A stretch of 61,133 nucleotides of DNA from an uncultured Clostridia bacterium (GCA_947383645.1 CANDEH010000005.1:1-61133); one strand, 5' to 3'; counted from the first letter of the stretch, positions 49,845 through 58,745 are shown. Translations and numbers: made by a program. Notes: generated from the letters alone by a model not told the origin.

Positions 49845-51005
49845 TTATCCCCGCAGCTCCAGGAGCTTCGCCTTCAGCTCACCCTCGATCTTGCCCAGCT
49901 GGACCTCGGCCTCCCGGCGCTTCTGGGCGCCGTCCCGCTGGATCTGGATCACCTCGTCCAGGGTGGAGATCAGCTGCTCGTTGGTGTGCTGGAGGGTCTC
50001 GATGTCGATGATGCTCCGCTCCGCCTCCCTGGCGGTGGCGATGGTGCCCATCTTCAGCATCTCCGCGTTCTTCTTCAGGAGGTCGTTGGTGGCCTGGGTC
50101 ACCGCGCTCTGGGCCTCGGTGGCCTTGCGGCTGTTCTCCAACCCCAGGGCCAGGACCATCTGGCTCTTCCACAGGGGGATGGTGTTCACTAGGGAGCTCT
50201 GGATCTTCTCCACCATCAGGGTGTCGTTATTCTGGAGCATCCGGGTCTGGGGGCCCATCTGGATGGACACCATCCGCGTCAGCTCCAGGTCGTGGAGCTT
50301 CTTCTCAAACCGCTCGCACATCTGGGCCAGGTCGTTGTACGCCTGGGCGTCCTCCGCCTTGCCGGAGGTCTCCGCCTTTTTGCGCAGCTCCTCCAGCTCC
50401 GTGGCGCGGACCTCCGCCAGGCGCTTCTTGCCCGCCAGAATGTACATGGTGAGCTCCTTGTAGTACTTCAAATTCAGCTCGTACATCTGGTCGAACATGG
50501 CGATGTCCTTCATCAGGGTGATCTGATGCTGCTCCAGCTCCCGGGCGATCTTGTCCACGCTGGACTCCACCTTGCCGTACTGGGCCTTCATCACCTCCAA
50601 CTTGTTGCCCGCCTTCTTGAACATGCCGAAGAGTCCCTTCTTCTCCTCCTCGCCGAAGCCCTTGATCTCCACCACAAGATTTGTCAGGGTCTCCCCCACC
50701 TCGCCCAGGTCCTTGTTGCGCACGGAGGAGAGGGCGTTCTCGGAGAAGGAGGCCACGCTCTTCTGGGCGGCGGATCCGTACTCCAGCACCAGCTGGCTGT
50801 CCCGCAGGTCGATCTTCCTGGAGAAGTCGTCCACCATCTTCTTCTCCGCCTCGGTGAGCATGGAGTCGTCCAGCTGCACCGGCTCCGCCTCCTTCTTCGC
50901 CGCCTCCGGGGCGGCGGGGGGCTCGCTGCCCAGGACCAGCTGGGGCACCTCCTCAGCGGCGGCGCCGGGGGTCAGGGTCAGCTCAGGCATACTGTTGTCG
51001 GTCAT
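49845..51005 (-). CDS. TelA/KlaA-family toxic anion resistance protein
   Basis: 386 residues, mostly alpha-helical. TelA family features: an N-terminal disordered part (1-50), then long coiled-coil helices including GLFGMFKKAGNKLEVMKAQYGKVE and LVNTIPLWKSQMVLALGLENSRKATEAQ (both only partly quoted as FGMFKKA and IPLWKSQMVLAL, the latter the conserved family motif). Linked to tellurite and cell-envelope stress in other bacteria; the true function is unclear. GGAGG lies eight bases before the ATG. It is 49 bases downstream of the small-membrane-protein genes. Confidence 0.9.
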   Translation of the reverse strand: MTDNSMPELTLTPGAAAEEVPQLVLGSEPPAAPEAAKKEAEPVQLDDSMLTEAEKKMVDDFSRKIDLRDSQLVLEYGSAAQKSVASFSENALSSVRNKDLGEVGETLTNLVVEIKGFGEEEKKGLFGMFKKAGNKLEVMKAQYGKVESSVDKIARELEQHQITLMKDIAMFDQMYELNLKYYKELTMYILAGKKRLAEVRATELEELRKKAETSGKAEDAQAYNDLAQMCERFEKKLHDLELTRMVSIQMGPQTRMLQNNDTLMVEKIQSSLVNTIPLWKSQMVLALGLENSRKATEAQSAVTQATNDLLKKNAEMLKMGTIATAREAERSIIDIETLQHTNEQLISTLDEVIQIQRDGAQKRREAEVQLGKIEGELKAKLLELRG

Positions 51006-51054
51006 GGTTTGTTTCCTCCCTCATTTGTCAAGTGGTCTTCTACAATTTGTATAA

Positions 51055-51510
51055 TCAGCCGTTTTCATTGCTGTTTGTATTCTTTCTCGCCCGGATGAGC
51101 CGCCGAATCTGCATGACGGCGGCGCCCAGGAGCAACAGGGTCAGCACCGCGTCGAACCAGGATACTCGCCCGGCATCCTCCCGGGCCTGGAGGGGCCAGA
51201 GAACACCGAGAACCACAAAGAAGGCGGCGGTGATGGCGTACATTGCCGCGTCCCACCCCGCGCTTCGCCGGACGGGATGCCCGTCCCGCTGCCGCCGGGC
51301 CCAGAGGGCCTTCCCGGCTCCTATGGCGGCCTGCGTCAGGAACAGCAGGGACAGGAGGAGGTAGGTCCACCACCCGGCTCCCAGCCAGGGGACGGCAAGT
51401 GTGCCGGCGCCGGGGAAGAGGCGGCGGAGGAAGAGCGCCGCCAGCAGGAGCTGGAGCGCCGCGTTGACCCCCTCGCCGAGGATCGAGGTCTCCTGGGTTG
51501 ACTCGTTCAA
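51055..51510 (-). CDS. Four-helix membrane protein, fusion-like relative of the small membrane proteins
   Basis: 151 residues with about four membrane segments (LQLLLAALFLRRLF; WWTYLLLSLLFLTQAAIG; AMYAITAAFFVVLGVLW; WFDAVLTLLLLGAAVMQI). The second half, ending RRLIRARKN, resembles the neighbouring two-helix proteins. The start is TTG (51510) overlapping the stop of the preceding gene (TTGA) with GGAGGG upstream. Function unknown. Confidence 0.75.
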   Translation of the reverse strand: MNESTQETSILGEGVNAALQLLLAALFLRRLFPGAGTLAVPWLGAGWWTYLLLSLLFLTQAAIGAGKALWARRQRDGHPVRRSAGWDAAMYAITAAFFVVLGVLWPLQAREDAGRVSWFDAVLTLLLLGAAVMQIRRLIRARKNTNSNENG

Positions 51511-51776
51511 GTTGTTTTCCCTCCATCGTGCGGCTCCGTGTACTTCTCTTCACCGCCCCTGGCGCGGGAGAGGTCCCGCAGGGCCCGGTAAACATGCACC
51601 CCGGCGGTGGCGAGGCAGGCCAGGCCCAGCACCACATTGAACCAGGGGGTGCCGATGGCGCCCCGGCGGGCCCGGAGGAACCAGGCGCAGGCTACGCCGG
51701 CCCAGATCAGGGCGCAGAGGAAATTCGACACGGTGCGCCACTTCCCCTTCCCGGCCATGTTTCCCTTATCTGTCAT
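51507..51776 (-). CDS. Two-helix small membrane protein (a)
   Basis: 89 residues: segments FLCALIWAGVACAWFL and WFNVVLGLACLATAGVHV, then a basic VYRALRDLSRARGG tail. ATG at 51776 chosen for AGGAGG eight bases upstream. Overlaps genes on both sides (11 and 4 bases). Similar in plan to the adjacent small proteins; function unknown. Confidence 0.75.
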   Translation of the reverse strand: MTDKGNMAGKGKWRTVSNFLCALIWAGVACAWFLRARRGAIGTPWFNVVLGLACLATAGVHVYRALRDLSRARGGEEKYTEPHDGGKTT

Positions 51777-51999
51777 GTTCATTTCCTCCTGTAGGGGGCT
51801 CGCCATCCTCCGCTTCGGCCTGTCTGCCCGCTCTGGCCGCTCGGGCCAGCCAGACTACCGTCACGGCCAGAATGCCCAGGCCGATCACCACGAAAAACAG
51901 ATTGGACTTCCTCAGGCCCATATAGAATTGGGTGGCAGCGGCGGCCCCGGTGAGCGCCGCGTTAATCAGGCAGTTCCTACGTTCCTTTGTCTGTTCCAT
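51766..51999 (-). CDS. Two-helix small membrane protein (b)
   Basis: 77 residues: INAALTGAAAATQFYMGL and FFVVIGLGILAVTVVWLA, then ARAARAGRQ. ATG at 51999 with AAAGGAG six bases upstream. Overlaps the preceding gene by 23 bases. Shares the VxWxARAARAGR ending with protein (c), suggesting duplication. Confidence 0.75.
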   Translation of the reverse strand: MEQTKERRNCLINAALTGAAAATQFYMGLRKSNLFFVVIGLGILAVTVVWLARAARAGRQAEAEDGEPPTGGNEHDR

Positions 52000-52225
52000 G
52001 CTGTTCTCCTTTCCTTCGCCCCGCCCTCGCCGCACGGACGGCCCAGATGACAGAGCCGCTTAGCAGGGTCAGGCCGAAGAGGACGTCGGCGAGGCGGGCC
52101 CAGAGGGCGGTGCGGCCCAGGACGGTGGTGTCGCCAAAGAGGCCCGCGTAGAGCCAGACGGCGGCGAACAGGACGCACAGGACCGAGATGAGAGCCCGGG
52201 GGAGGGGGGATTTTTGACGGTTCAT
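51977..52225 (-). CDS. Two-helix small membrane protein (c)
   Basis: 82 residues: ALISVLCVLFAAVWLYAGLF and LADVLFGLTLLSGSVIWA, then VRAARAGRRKG. ATG at 52225 with GGAGGAG upstream, overlapping the stop of gene (d) by four bases. Function unknown. Confidence 0.75.
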   Translation of the reverse strand: MNRQKSPLPRALISVLCVLFAAVWLYAGLFGDTTVLGRTALWARLADVLFGLTLLSGSVIWAVRAARAGRRKGEQHGTDKGT

Positions 52226-52446
52226 CGCTCCTCCTCCCCATCTCTGTGCCGCTCCCGCCAGGCGCCCCGGGCGTTCCCGGCGCAGACCGCGGCGCAGAGG
52301 AGGAACCACCAGGCCAGGAAACGCCAGTCCCCCTCCGGCGGCTGGCGGAAGGCGTAGGCCGAGGATAGAAAGCACCCGGCGGCAAGGAGGGCGTGGAGCA
52401 GCGCCGCGGTGCGGAAGGAGATTTTCTCCCACCAGCGCTTTTTCAC
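52222..52446 (-). CDS. Two-helix small membrane protein (d)
   Basis: 74 residues: AALLHALLAAGCFLSSAYAF and FLAWWFLLCAAVCAGNA, then a charged tail RERHRDGEEER. Start GTG (52446) overlaps the XpaC stop (GTGA). The first of the small-protein array. Confidence 0.72.
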   Translation of the reverse strand: MKKRWWEKISFRTAALLHALLAAGCFLSSAYAFRQPPEGDWRFLAWWFLLCAAVCAGNARGAWRERHRDGEEER

Positions 52447-53144
52447 AGCTCCAGCTTGATATCGGTGCCGTCGTCGTTTTTGGTGGTCTCGGCCTTCATC
52501 TGCTCGCCGGCCAGGCCCTCCCGCGCCATCATGGTCTCCAGGACGGTCATGTCCGCGGAGAGGTCCAGGGCCTCGGCCCCGTAGAGGCTGTCCAGCTGCT
52601 TGGCGAAGGCGGCGACGATGGTGTCCATCATCTCCTCCACCCGGCGCATGGTGCCGCCGATGTTCTCACCGGCCACCCCGGCGCTGCCCATCCGGTCGTA
52701 GGCGTTGAGAAGCTTTAAGGTGGTGGGCAGGTAGTAGTCCATGAAGCGGCGGATCTGGGGGAGCTTTTTCGGGTCCTCCTTCACCGCGGCGAAGATCTGG
52801 GCAGACACCGCCTCCAGACGGTCAATCCGGGCGGAGATCTTCGGGTCCTGGATGGCGTCGTTGAGGCGGCGCATTTCGCTGAGGGCCTTGTCGCCGTCGG
52901 CGATCATTTTGTCCAGATCCGGGTTGGCGGAGGGCTTCTTCGCCTCCGCTTTGGGCTGGGCCGCCGGCTGGGGGGCGGTCCCCGGGGCGCAGAGGGCCCG
53001 CAGGAGGAGGAAGGCCGCCAGGGAGAGCACCGCTGCGGTGAGGAAGTGGACGGGGGCGTAGAGGTCGAAAAGGGCGGCATAGCCCACCCAGATGGCCGCT
53101 ACCGCATAGAACGGGACGACAGATCCCTTTTTTGCCTGTGCCAT
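52443..53144 (-). CDS. XpaC/YceH-neighbour family protein (5-bromo-4-chloroindolyl phosphate hydrolysis family)
   Basis: 233 residues. Two membrane segments near the N-terminus (VVPFYAVAAIWVGYAALF, FLTAAVLSLAAFLLLRAL), a Pro/Ala/Lys linker, then a helical domain with LPQIRRFMDYYLPTTLKLLNAY, the family signature. XpaC-like genes sit next to telA in many Firmicutes, and this operon keeps that linkage with five small genes inserted between. GGAGGG precedes the ATG. First gene of the operon; no clear promoter was identified in 53145-53300. Confidence 0.88.
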   Translation of the reverse strand: MAQAKKGSVVPFYAVAAIWVGYAALFDLYAPVHFLTAAVLSLAAFLLLRALCAPGTAPQPAAQPKAEAKKPSANPDLDKMIADGDKALSEMRRLNDAIQDPKISARIDRLEAVSAQIFAAVKEDPKKLPQIRRFMDYYLPTTLKLLNAYDRMGSAGVAGENIGGTMRRVEEMMDTIVAAFAKQLDSLYGAEALDLSADMTVLETMMAREGLAGEQMKAETTKNDDGTDIKLEL

Positions 53145-53448
53145 GAACAGCCCTCCAATCGGTCAAATGCGGACAGTCTTTCTGCGGTTATCATACGCCA
53201 ATTCCCCGAAACGGTCAAGGGGAAGGGCGAGGGTTTACAAAATCTTCATAAGAAAACAAGTCCGGGGCAGCCGGCGCAATCCCCCGCACACATTTACGCA
53301 CACATTTAATTTAATCAGCGGTTCCTTAAATTTCATCCCCCAGTGGGGCTTACAACGGCGCGGTTTTGCTGCTATACTGGCATCGCTGCCGCTCGAGCGC
53401 GCCAGTATACCGGTTATTCTGGCGCGGCAGCCTGTCCGTATACACATA

Positions 53449-53611
53449 AGAGCCTGTTTAACATCTCTCAAGACGCCAACCGGCGGGTCTTTTCCCGCCA
53501 TGCTTCGTTGTGATTTCTTGAAATAAACACAATTATTCCTGCGAAATCCCGCCTCGCCTGATGGGAAAATCCCTCGCCGGCTGGCATCCTTCGAGATTTT
53601 AAACAGGCTCT
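53449..53611. mobile_element. Miniature inverted-repeat element, copy 2 (163 bp)
   Basis: Ends AGAGCCTGTTTAACATCTC (53449-53467) and GAGATTTTAAACAGGCTCT (53593-53611), one mismatch between arms; same terminal sequence and length as 46868-47029. The interior differs except near the right end (CTCGCCGGCTGGCATCC). Flanked by ATA and TAAG. No coding capacity. The rest of 53145-53684 shows only a short inverted repeat (CTATACTGGC / GCCAGTATAC, 53372-53410). Confidence 0.88.
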
Positions 53612-53684
53612 AAGAACACGTACCGCCGGCTGACAAGGGACAGCCGCCGGCACCCTCCCTCTAATGTAAGAAAGGATGTCTCAT

Positions 53685-55313
53685 ATGTACAGACGCGTTT
53701 TGGCCCTGCTGCTGTCCGCAGCCCTGGCCTTTGCCCTTGCCGCCTGCGGTCAAGCGGGAGGCACGTCTCCCGATTCAACCCCCGGCGGCGGCTCCTCCGG
53801 CACGCCCCAGGTCCGCGACAGCGTGGTGATCGCCATCGGCACGGAGCCGGAGACGCTGGACCCCACCAAAGGCTGGGGCCACGGCAACGCCCCCATTGTC
53901 CAGAGCACGCTTGTCCGGTACACCGCCGATCTGGCCTTTGAAAACGACCTGGCCACCGGCTATGTCCTCTCCGACGACGGTTTGACCTGGACGTTCACCC
54001 TGCGGGACGACGCGTACTTCACCGACGGGGAGCGCCTCACCGCCGCCGACGCGGCCTTTACGCTGGAGACCGCCAAGGCCGCCCAGGGCAGCGTGGATCT
54101 CACCTATATGGAGAGCGCCGCGGCCCGGGACGACACCACCCTTGTCGTCACGCTGTCCCGGCCCACCTCCGTCTTCCTCAACACCGTGGCCTCCGTGGGC
54201 ATCGTGCCCGAGCACGCCTACGGTGAGGACTACGGCAGGAACCCCATGGGCTCCGGGCCCTATAAGTTTGTGGAGTGGCGGCCCCAGGAGCAGATTGTCT
54301 TTACCGCCAACGAAAACTACTACGGCGGCGCGCCCGCGATTCGGGACGTCACCGTGGTCTTCATGTCCGAGGACGCCGCCCTGGCCGCCGTCCAGGCGGG
54401 ACAGGTGGATGTGGCCTACACCTCCGCCACCCTGGGCGCCACCCAGGTGGACGGCTACCACGTGGAGGCCATCGCCTCCGCCGACAACCGGGGGTTCACC
54501 CTGCCTATGACCCCCGACGAGGGGCTGCTCTCCGTCTCCGGCTACCCCGTGGGCAACAATGTCACCTGCCACAGGGAGATCCGTCAGGCCATCGCCTACG
54601 GCATCGACCGCCAGCTGGTGGCGGACGCCGTCCTGGGCGGCTTCGGCCGGCCCGCCTACTCGGAGAACGACGGCATGCCCTGGAACAACCCGGAGGTGGT
54701 GATTGAGACCGATGTGGCCTACGCCAAAAAGCTCCTGTCCGACGCCGGATGGGTGGACACCGACGGCGACGGCGTTGTGGAAAAGGACGGCCTGGCGGCG
54801 GAGTTCACCTGCATCTATCCCGCCGGCGACTCCGTGCGGCAGGCTGTGGCCATGGCCTGCGCCGAGCAGCTGCTGGGGATCGGCATCAGGGTGAATGTGG
54901 AGGGCGTCAGCGGCTGGGACGAGATCACCCGGCGGATGTTCTCCGACTCGGTGATGATGGGCTGGGGCTCCGCCATCCCCAACGAGACCTACTACCTCTA
55001 CCGCAGCGCCGGCGCTCTGTACGACGACTTCTACAACCCGGAGAACTACCGCAGCGACGTCACCGACGGCTATCTGGACGCCGCCATGGCGGCCCTCACC
55101 GTGGAGGAGGCCAACCGGAACTGGCAGCTGGCCCAGTGGGACGGTGAGACCGGCACGGCCATGCGGGGGGAGTGCCCCTGGGTCTGGGTGGTGAATCTGG
55201 ACCACGTCACCTACGTCCGCGACGGCCTGCACATCGGCGATCAGCCCATCCACGGCCACGGCCACGGGCTGCCCCTGATCCAGAATTTGCAGGAGTGGGC
55301 CTGGACCGCGTAA
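53685..55313 (+). CDS. ABC transporter solute-binding lipoprotein (peptide/nickel family)
   Basis: 542-residue SBP_bac_5 protein. Lipoprotein signal with lipobox LAAC (ALAFALAACGQ), so Cys near residue 21 is lipidated. Gly/Ser/Pro linker, then the family fold beginning DSVVIAIGTEPETLDPTKG; SVTxTF-type strands and YAIDRQLVADAV-like region (AIAYGIDRQLVADAVL) are clear. The C-terminus has a His-rich PIHGHGHGLPLI, reported by eye in nickel/metal-type members. ATG at 53685 is chosen over 53676 because AGAAAGG is then correctly spaced. Substrate may be peptide or nickel; the nickel enzymes encoded elsewhere in the window make nickel plausible. Confidence 0.9.
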   Translation: MYRRVLALLLSAALAFALAACGQAGGTSPDSTPGGGSSGTPQVRDSVVIAIGTEPETLDPTKGWGHGNAPIVQSTLVRYTADLAFENDLATGYVLSDDGLTWTFTLRDDAYFTDGERLTAADAAFTLETAKAAQGSVDLTYMESAAARDDTTLVVTLSRPTSVFLNTVASVGIVPEHAYGEDYGRNPMGSGPYKFVEWRPQEQIVFTANENYYGGAPAIRDVTVVFMSEDAALAAVQAGQVDVAYTSATLGATQVDGYHVEAIASADNRGFTLPMTPDEGLLSVSGYPVGNNVTCHREIRQAIAYGIDRQLVADAVLGGFGRPAYSENDGMPWNNPEVVIETDVAYAKKLLSDAGWVDTDGDGVVEKDGLAAEFTCIYPAGDSVRQAVAMACAEQLLGIGIRVNVEGVSGWDEITRRMFSDSVMMGWGSAIPNETYYLYRSAGALYDDFYNPENYRSDVTDGYLDAAMAALTVEEANRNWQLAQWDGETGTAMRGECPWVWVVNLDHVTYVRDGLHIGDQPIHGHGHGLPLIQNLQEWAWTA

Positions 55314-55372
55314 GGGCCGGGAAGCCGCTCCGGCAGGCGGAGGGACGATACACAGAAGAAGGGAGCAATCGG

Positions 55373-56368
55373 ATGAAAGGGAGCTTTGGCCGTCTTGCCG
55401 CGGCCTTTCTGGGCCGCGGCCTGCGGGTGCTTACGCTGCTGCTGGCGGTCAGCGTCATCTCCTTCGCCCTGGTCAGCGCCTCGCCCATCGACCCGGTACA
55501 GCAGTACATTCTGGGCCTGGGAACCGCCGTGTCCCCGGAGCAGCGAGCGGAGATTGAGGACTACTGGGGCGTCAACAAGCCGCCGGCGGAGCGGTACGCC
55601 GGCTGGCTGCGGGAGCTGCTCCGCGGCAACATGGGGGAGTCCTCCCTCTTCCGCCGGCCGGTGGCCGACATCATCGCCGAGAGATTCGTCAACTCCCTGG
55701 CCCTGATGGCCTGCGCCTGGGTGCTGGCGGGGCTCCTGGGCTTCGCCCTGGGCTGCGTCATGGGGATGTATGAGGGGCGGTGGCCCGACCGGATGATAAA
55801 GCGGATCTGCTACCTCCTCTCCTCCGTGCCCACCTTCTGGCTGGGGCTGGTGTTTTTGCTGCTCTTCGCGGTGTGGCTGAAGTGGTTCCCTATCGGCTTC
55901 TCCAGCCCCATCGGCACCCTCAGCGGCCAGGTGACCCTCTGGCAGCGGCTGCACCACCTGGCGCTGCCGGCCTTCACCCTGAGCCTCACCTCCTTCGCCA
56001 ACATCGCCCTCCACACCCGGCAGAAGCTCATCGACGTGCTGCACAGCGAGTACGTGCTCTTCGCCCGGGCCAGGGGCGAGGGGGGCTGGACAGTCCTTCG
56101 CCGCCACGGGCTGCGCAATATCCTGCTCCCGGCGCTGACCTTGCAGTTCGCCTCCTTCGCCGAGCTCTTCGGCGGCTCGGTTCTGGCGGAGAATGTGTTC
56201 AGCTACCCCGGCCTGGGCTCCGCCGTCTCCGCCGCCGGGCTCAGCGGGGACGTGCCGCTGCTGCTGGGGGTGACGCTGTTCTCCGCGCTGTTCGTCTGCG
56301 TGGGGAACATGATCGCCAACCTCCTCTACGGGGTGGTGGACCCCCAGATCAGGGAGGTGCGCCTATGA
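55373..56368 (+). CDS. ABC transporter permease (DppB/NikB type)
   Basis: 331 residues with six membrane segments, the first at about 15-35 (VLTLLLAVSVISFALVSASP). EYVLFARARGEGGWTVLRRHGLRN is the EAA-type loop that contacts the ATPases. ATG at 55373 has GGGAG seven bases upstream. Overlaps the second permease by four bases. The pair forms the channel of the importer. Confidence 0.92.
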   Translation: MKGSFGRLAAAFLGRGLRVLTLLLAVSVISFALVSASPIDPVQQYILGLGTAVSPEQRAEIEDYWGVNKPPAERYAGWLRELLRGNMGESSLFRRPVADIIAERFVNSLALMACAWVLAGLLGFALGCVMGMYEGRWPDRMIKRICYLLSSVPTFWLGLVFLLLFAVWLKWFPIGFSSPIGTLSGQVTLWQRLHHLALPAFTLSLTSFANIALHTRQKLIDVLHSEYVLFARARGEGGWTVLRRHGLRNILLPALTLQFASFAELFGGSVLAENVFSYPGLGSAVSAAGLSGDVPLLLGVTLFSALFVCVGNMIANLLYGVVDPQIREVRL

Positions 56369-57186
56369 GGAGACTGAACCGGCGCAGCAGGACCATGTTC
56401 CTTGCCGCCCTGCTGTTCCTCGTTTTGGCGGTCTTCTACGCCCTCGCCCTCCTGATTCCGGAGAGCGCCGTGGCCTCCAGCGTCCTCAGCGCCAACCTGC
56501 CCCCCTCCTTCGCCCACCCCTTCGGCACCGACGCTCTGGGCCGGGACCTTTTCATGCGGGTTTTGAAGGGGATGGGCGTCAGTATGACGGTGGGGCTGGC
56601 CGCCTCCTCCATCAGCGCTGTGATCGCCGTGCTGGTGGGGATCGCCGCCGCCGGCGCGAAGTGGCTGGACAGCGTCACCGGCTGGATCATCGACCTTGTC
56701 ATGGGCGTGCCCCACACCATTCTGGTGATCCTGATCTCCTTCGCCCTGGGACGGGGGCTGAAGGGGCTGCTGGTGGGCATCGCCGCCACCCACTGGTGCT
56801 CCCTGGCCCGGCTGATCCGGGGGGAGGTTTTGCAGCTGCGCAGTCAGCAGTATGTGGCCGCCTCCCGGCGTCTGGGCAAGTCCGGCGGCTGGATCCTGGT
56901 CCACCACCTGCTGCCCCACCTGCTGCCCCAGTTCTTCGTGGGGCTGATTCTCATGTTCCCCCACGCCATCCTCCACGAGGCGTCCATCTCCTTTCTGGGC
57001 TACGGCCTGCCCCCGGAGCAGCCCGCCATCGGCATCATCCTGGCGGAGAGCATGCGCTACCTCTCGGCGGGGCGGTGGTGGCCGGCGGTGTTCCCCGGCC
57101 TGACGCTGGTGGCCGTGGTGCTGCTGGTGGACAAGCTGGGGGACAGTCTGCGGCGGATACTGGACCCCTACAGCGCACAGGAGTGA
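56365..57186 (+). CDS. ABC transporter permease (DppC/NikC type)
   Basis: 273 residues, six membrane segments starting at about 10-30. The FGTDALGRDLFMRVLKGMGVS motif is typical of DppC/NikC proteins, and QYVAASRRLGKSGGWILVHHLLP (partly quoted: YVAASRRLG) is the ATPase-contact loop. ATG at 56365 is coupled to the first permease (ATGA). The first ATPase starts four bases past the stop. Confidence 0.92.
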   Translation: MRRLNRRSRTMFLAALLFLVLAVFYALALLIPESAVASSVLSANLPPSFAHPFGTDALGRDLFMRVLKGMGVSMTVGLAASSISAVIAVLVGIAAAGAKWLDSVTGWIIDLVMGVPHTILVILISFALGRGLKGLLVGIAATHWCSLARLIRGEVLQLRSQQYVAASRRLGKSGGWILVHHLLPHLLPQFFVGLILMFPHAILHEASISFLGYGLPPEQPAIGIILAESMRYLSAGRWWPAVFPGLTLVAVVLLVDKLGDSLRRILDPYSAQE

Positions 57187-57190
57187 CCAT

Positions 57191-58123
57191 ATGGAACAGA
57201 AAAAAGAGACCCTCTTGGAAATACACGACCTGTCCGTCTCCTTCCGGATGTACAACGGCCTTCTGGAGCAGACGGATTTAGAGGTCATCTCCGACCTGCA
57301 CCTGACCGTGCGGCCCGGGGAGATTGTGGCGGTGGCGGGCTCCTCCGGCTCCGGCAAGAGTCTGCTGGCCTCCGCCATTCTGGGCATCCTCCCCCCCAAC
57401 GCCTCCGTCCGGGGGCACCTCCACTACAGGGGCGAGGAGCTGACGCCCCGGCGGCAGGCCCAGCTGCGCTGCGGGGAGATCGCCCTGGTCCCCCAGAGCG
57501 TGGCCTTTCTCGATCCGCTGATGCGTGTGGGCCGCCAGGCGGACGGCCACCGGAGGCCCCGCCCCACAGAAAAGCGCCGGGAGATCTTCCGGCGTCTGGG
57601 CCTGCCGGAGGAGACGGAGGGGCTCTACCCCTTCCAGCTCTCCGGGGGCATGGCCCGGCGGGTGCTGGTCTCCACTGCCCTGATCTCCGACGCCCGTCTG
57701 GTGATCGCCGACGAGCCCACCCCGGGCATGAGCCTGGATCAGGCTCTGGAGGCCCTGGGGATGTTCCGGGAGATGGCGGACGAGGGGCGGAGCGTCATCC
57801 TGATTACCCACGACATCGATCTGGCCTTTGCCTTTGCCGACCGGGTGGCCGTGTTTTACGCCGGCACCACCGTGGAGACCGCCCCCGCCGCGGACTTCCG
57901 CGCCGGTCCCCAGGCCCTGCGCCACCCCTACAGCAAGGCCCTGTGGCAGGCGCTGCCCCAGAACGGCTTTCAGCCTATCGGGGGCTTTCAGCCCTACGCG
58001 GGGAATCTCCCGGAGGGCTGCCTCTTCGCCCCCCGGTGCCCCTGCCGGACGGAGGAGTGCCGCCGGACCCCGCCCGTGCGGGAGATCCGCGGCGGAGAGG
58101 TGAGGTGTTTTCATGCGACTTGA
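57191..58123 (+). CDS. ABC transporter ATPase (DppD/NikD type)
   Basis: 310 residues. Walker A GSSGSGKS near residue 51, signature QLSGGMARR, Walker B LVIADEPTPGMS, H-loop ILITHD. The C-terminal oligopeptide-ABC region has the cysteine cluster CLFAPRCPCRTEEC, often an iron-sulfur or structural site. In the signature the usual Q after SGGM is Ala, a minor variation. Overlaps the second ATPase by 11 bases. Confidence 0.92.
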   Translation: MEQKKETLLEIHDLSVSFRMYNGLLEQTDLEVISDLHLTVRPGEIVAVAGSSGSGKSLLASAILGILPPNASVRGHLHYRGEELTPRRQAQLRCGEIALVPQSVAFLDPLMRVGRQADGHRRPRPTEKRREIFRRLGLPEETEGLYPFQLSGGMARRVLVSTALISDARLVIADEPTPGMSLDQALEALGMFREMADEGRSVILITHDIDLAFAFADRVAVFYAGTTVETAPAADFRAGPQALRHPYSKALWQALPQNGFQPIGGFQPYAGNLPEGCLFAPRCPCRTEECRRTPPVREIRGGEVRCFHAT

Positions 58124-58745
58124 GGCGAGGCACGTTTTTTTCCGCTACGGCAGAGGGCAGCGCTGGGTGCTGGAGGACGTCAGCCTTGCGGTGGAGAGCG
58201 GGGATCGTCTGGCGCTCTTCGCCCCCAGCGGCTTCGGGAAGACGACGCTGGCCATGCTGCTCTCCGGCTACCTGTCCCCGGTACGGGGGGAGATCCTGCT
58301 GGACGGCGCGCCCCTGCCCCGGCGGGGGGTGTGCCCGGTACAGCTGATCTATCAGCATCCGGAGAGGGCCATCAACCCCCGGTGGCGGCTGAAGCGGGTG
58401 CTGGAGGAGAGCGGTGAGCTGCGGCCGGAGATGCTGGCGGCCTTTGGCATTGAGCCGGCCTGGCTGGACCGGTTCCCCCGGGAGCTGTCCGGCGGCGAAT
58501 TGCAGCGCTTCTGCGTGGCCAGGGCGCTGATGAGCGGCGGGTCGTTTCTGATCTGCGATGAGATCAGCACCATGCTGGATGTAATCACACAGGCCCAGAT
58601 CTGGGATGTGGTGCTCCGGGAGACGGAGCGGCGAGACATGGGCCTGATCGCCGTGACCCACAACCGGCACCTTGCGCAGCGGATTGCCACCCGGATCTGC
58701 GATCTGTCCCAGCTGGCGGATCTCCGCGCCCAGGAGGACCGCTGA
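58113..58745 (+). CDS. ABC transporter ATPase (DppF/NikE type, short)
   Basis: 210 residues, shorter than full DppF (about 320) because the C-terminal Cys region is absent, as in NikE-like proteins. Walker A APSGFGKTT, signature LSGGELQRF, Walker B FLICDEISTMLD, H-loop VTHNRH. Completes a five-gene importer with the previous four genes. Confidence 0.9.
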   Translation: MRLEARHVFFRYGRGQRWVLEDVSLAVESGDRLALFAPSGFGKTTLAMLLSGYLSPVRGEILLDGAPLPRRGVCPVQLIYQHPERAINPRWRLKRVLEESGELRPEMLAAFGIEPAWLDRFPRELSGGELQRFCVARALMSGGSFLICDEISTMLDVITQAQIWDVVLRETERRDMGLIAVTHNRHLAQRIATRICDLSQLADLRAQEDR

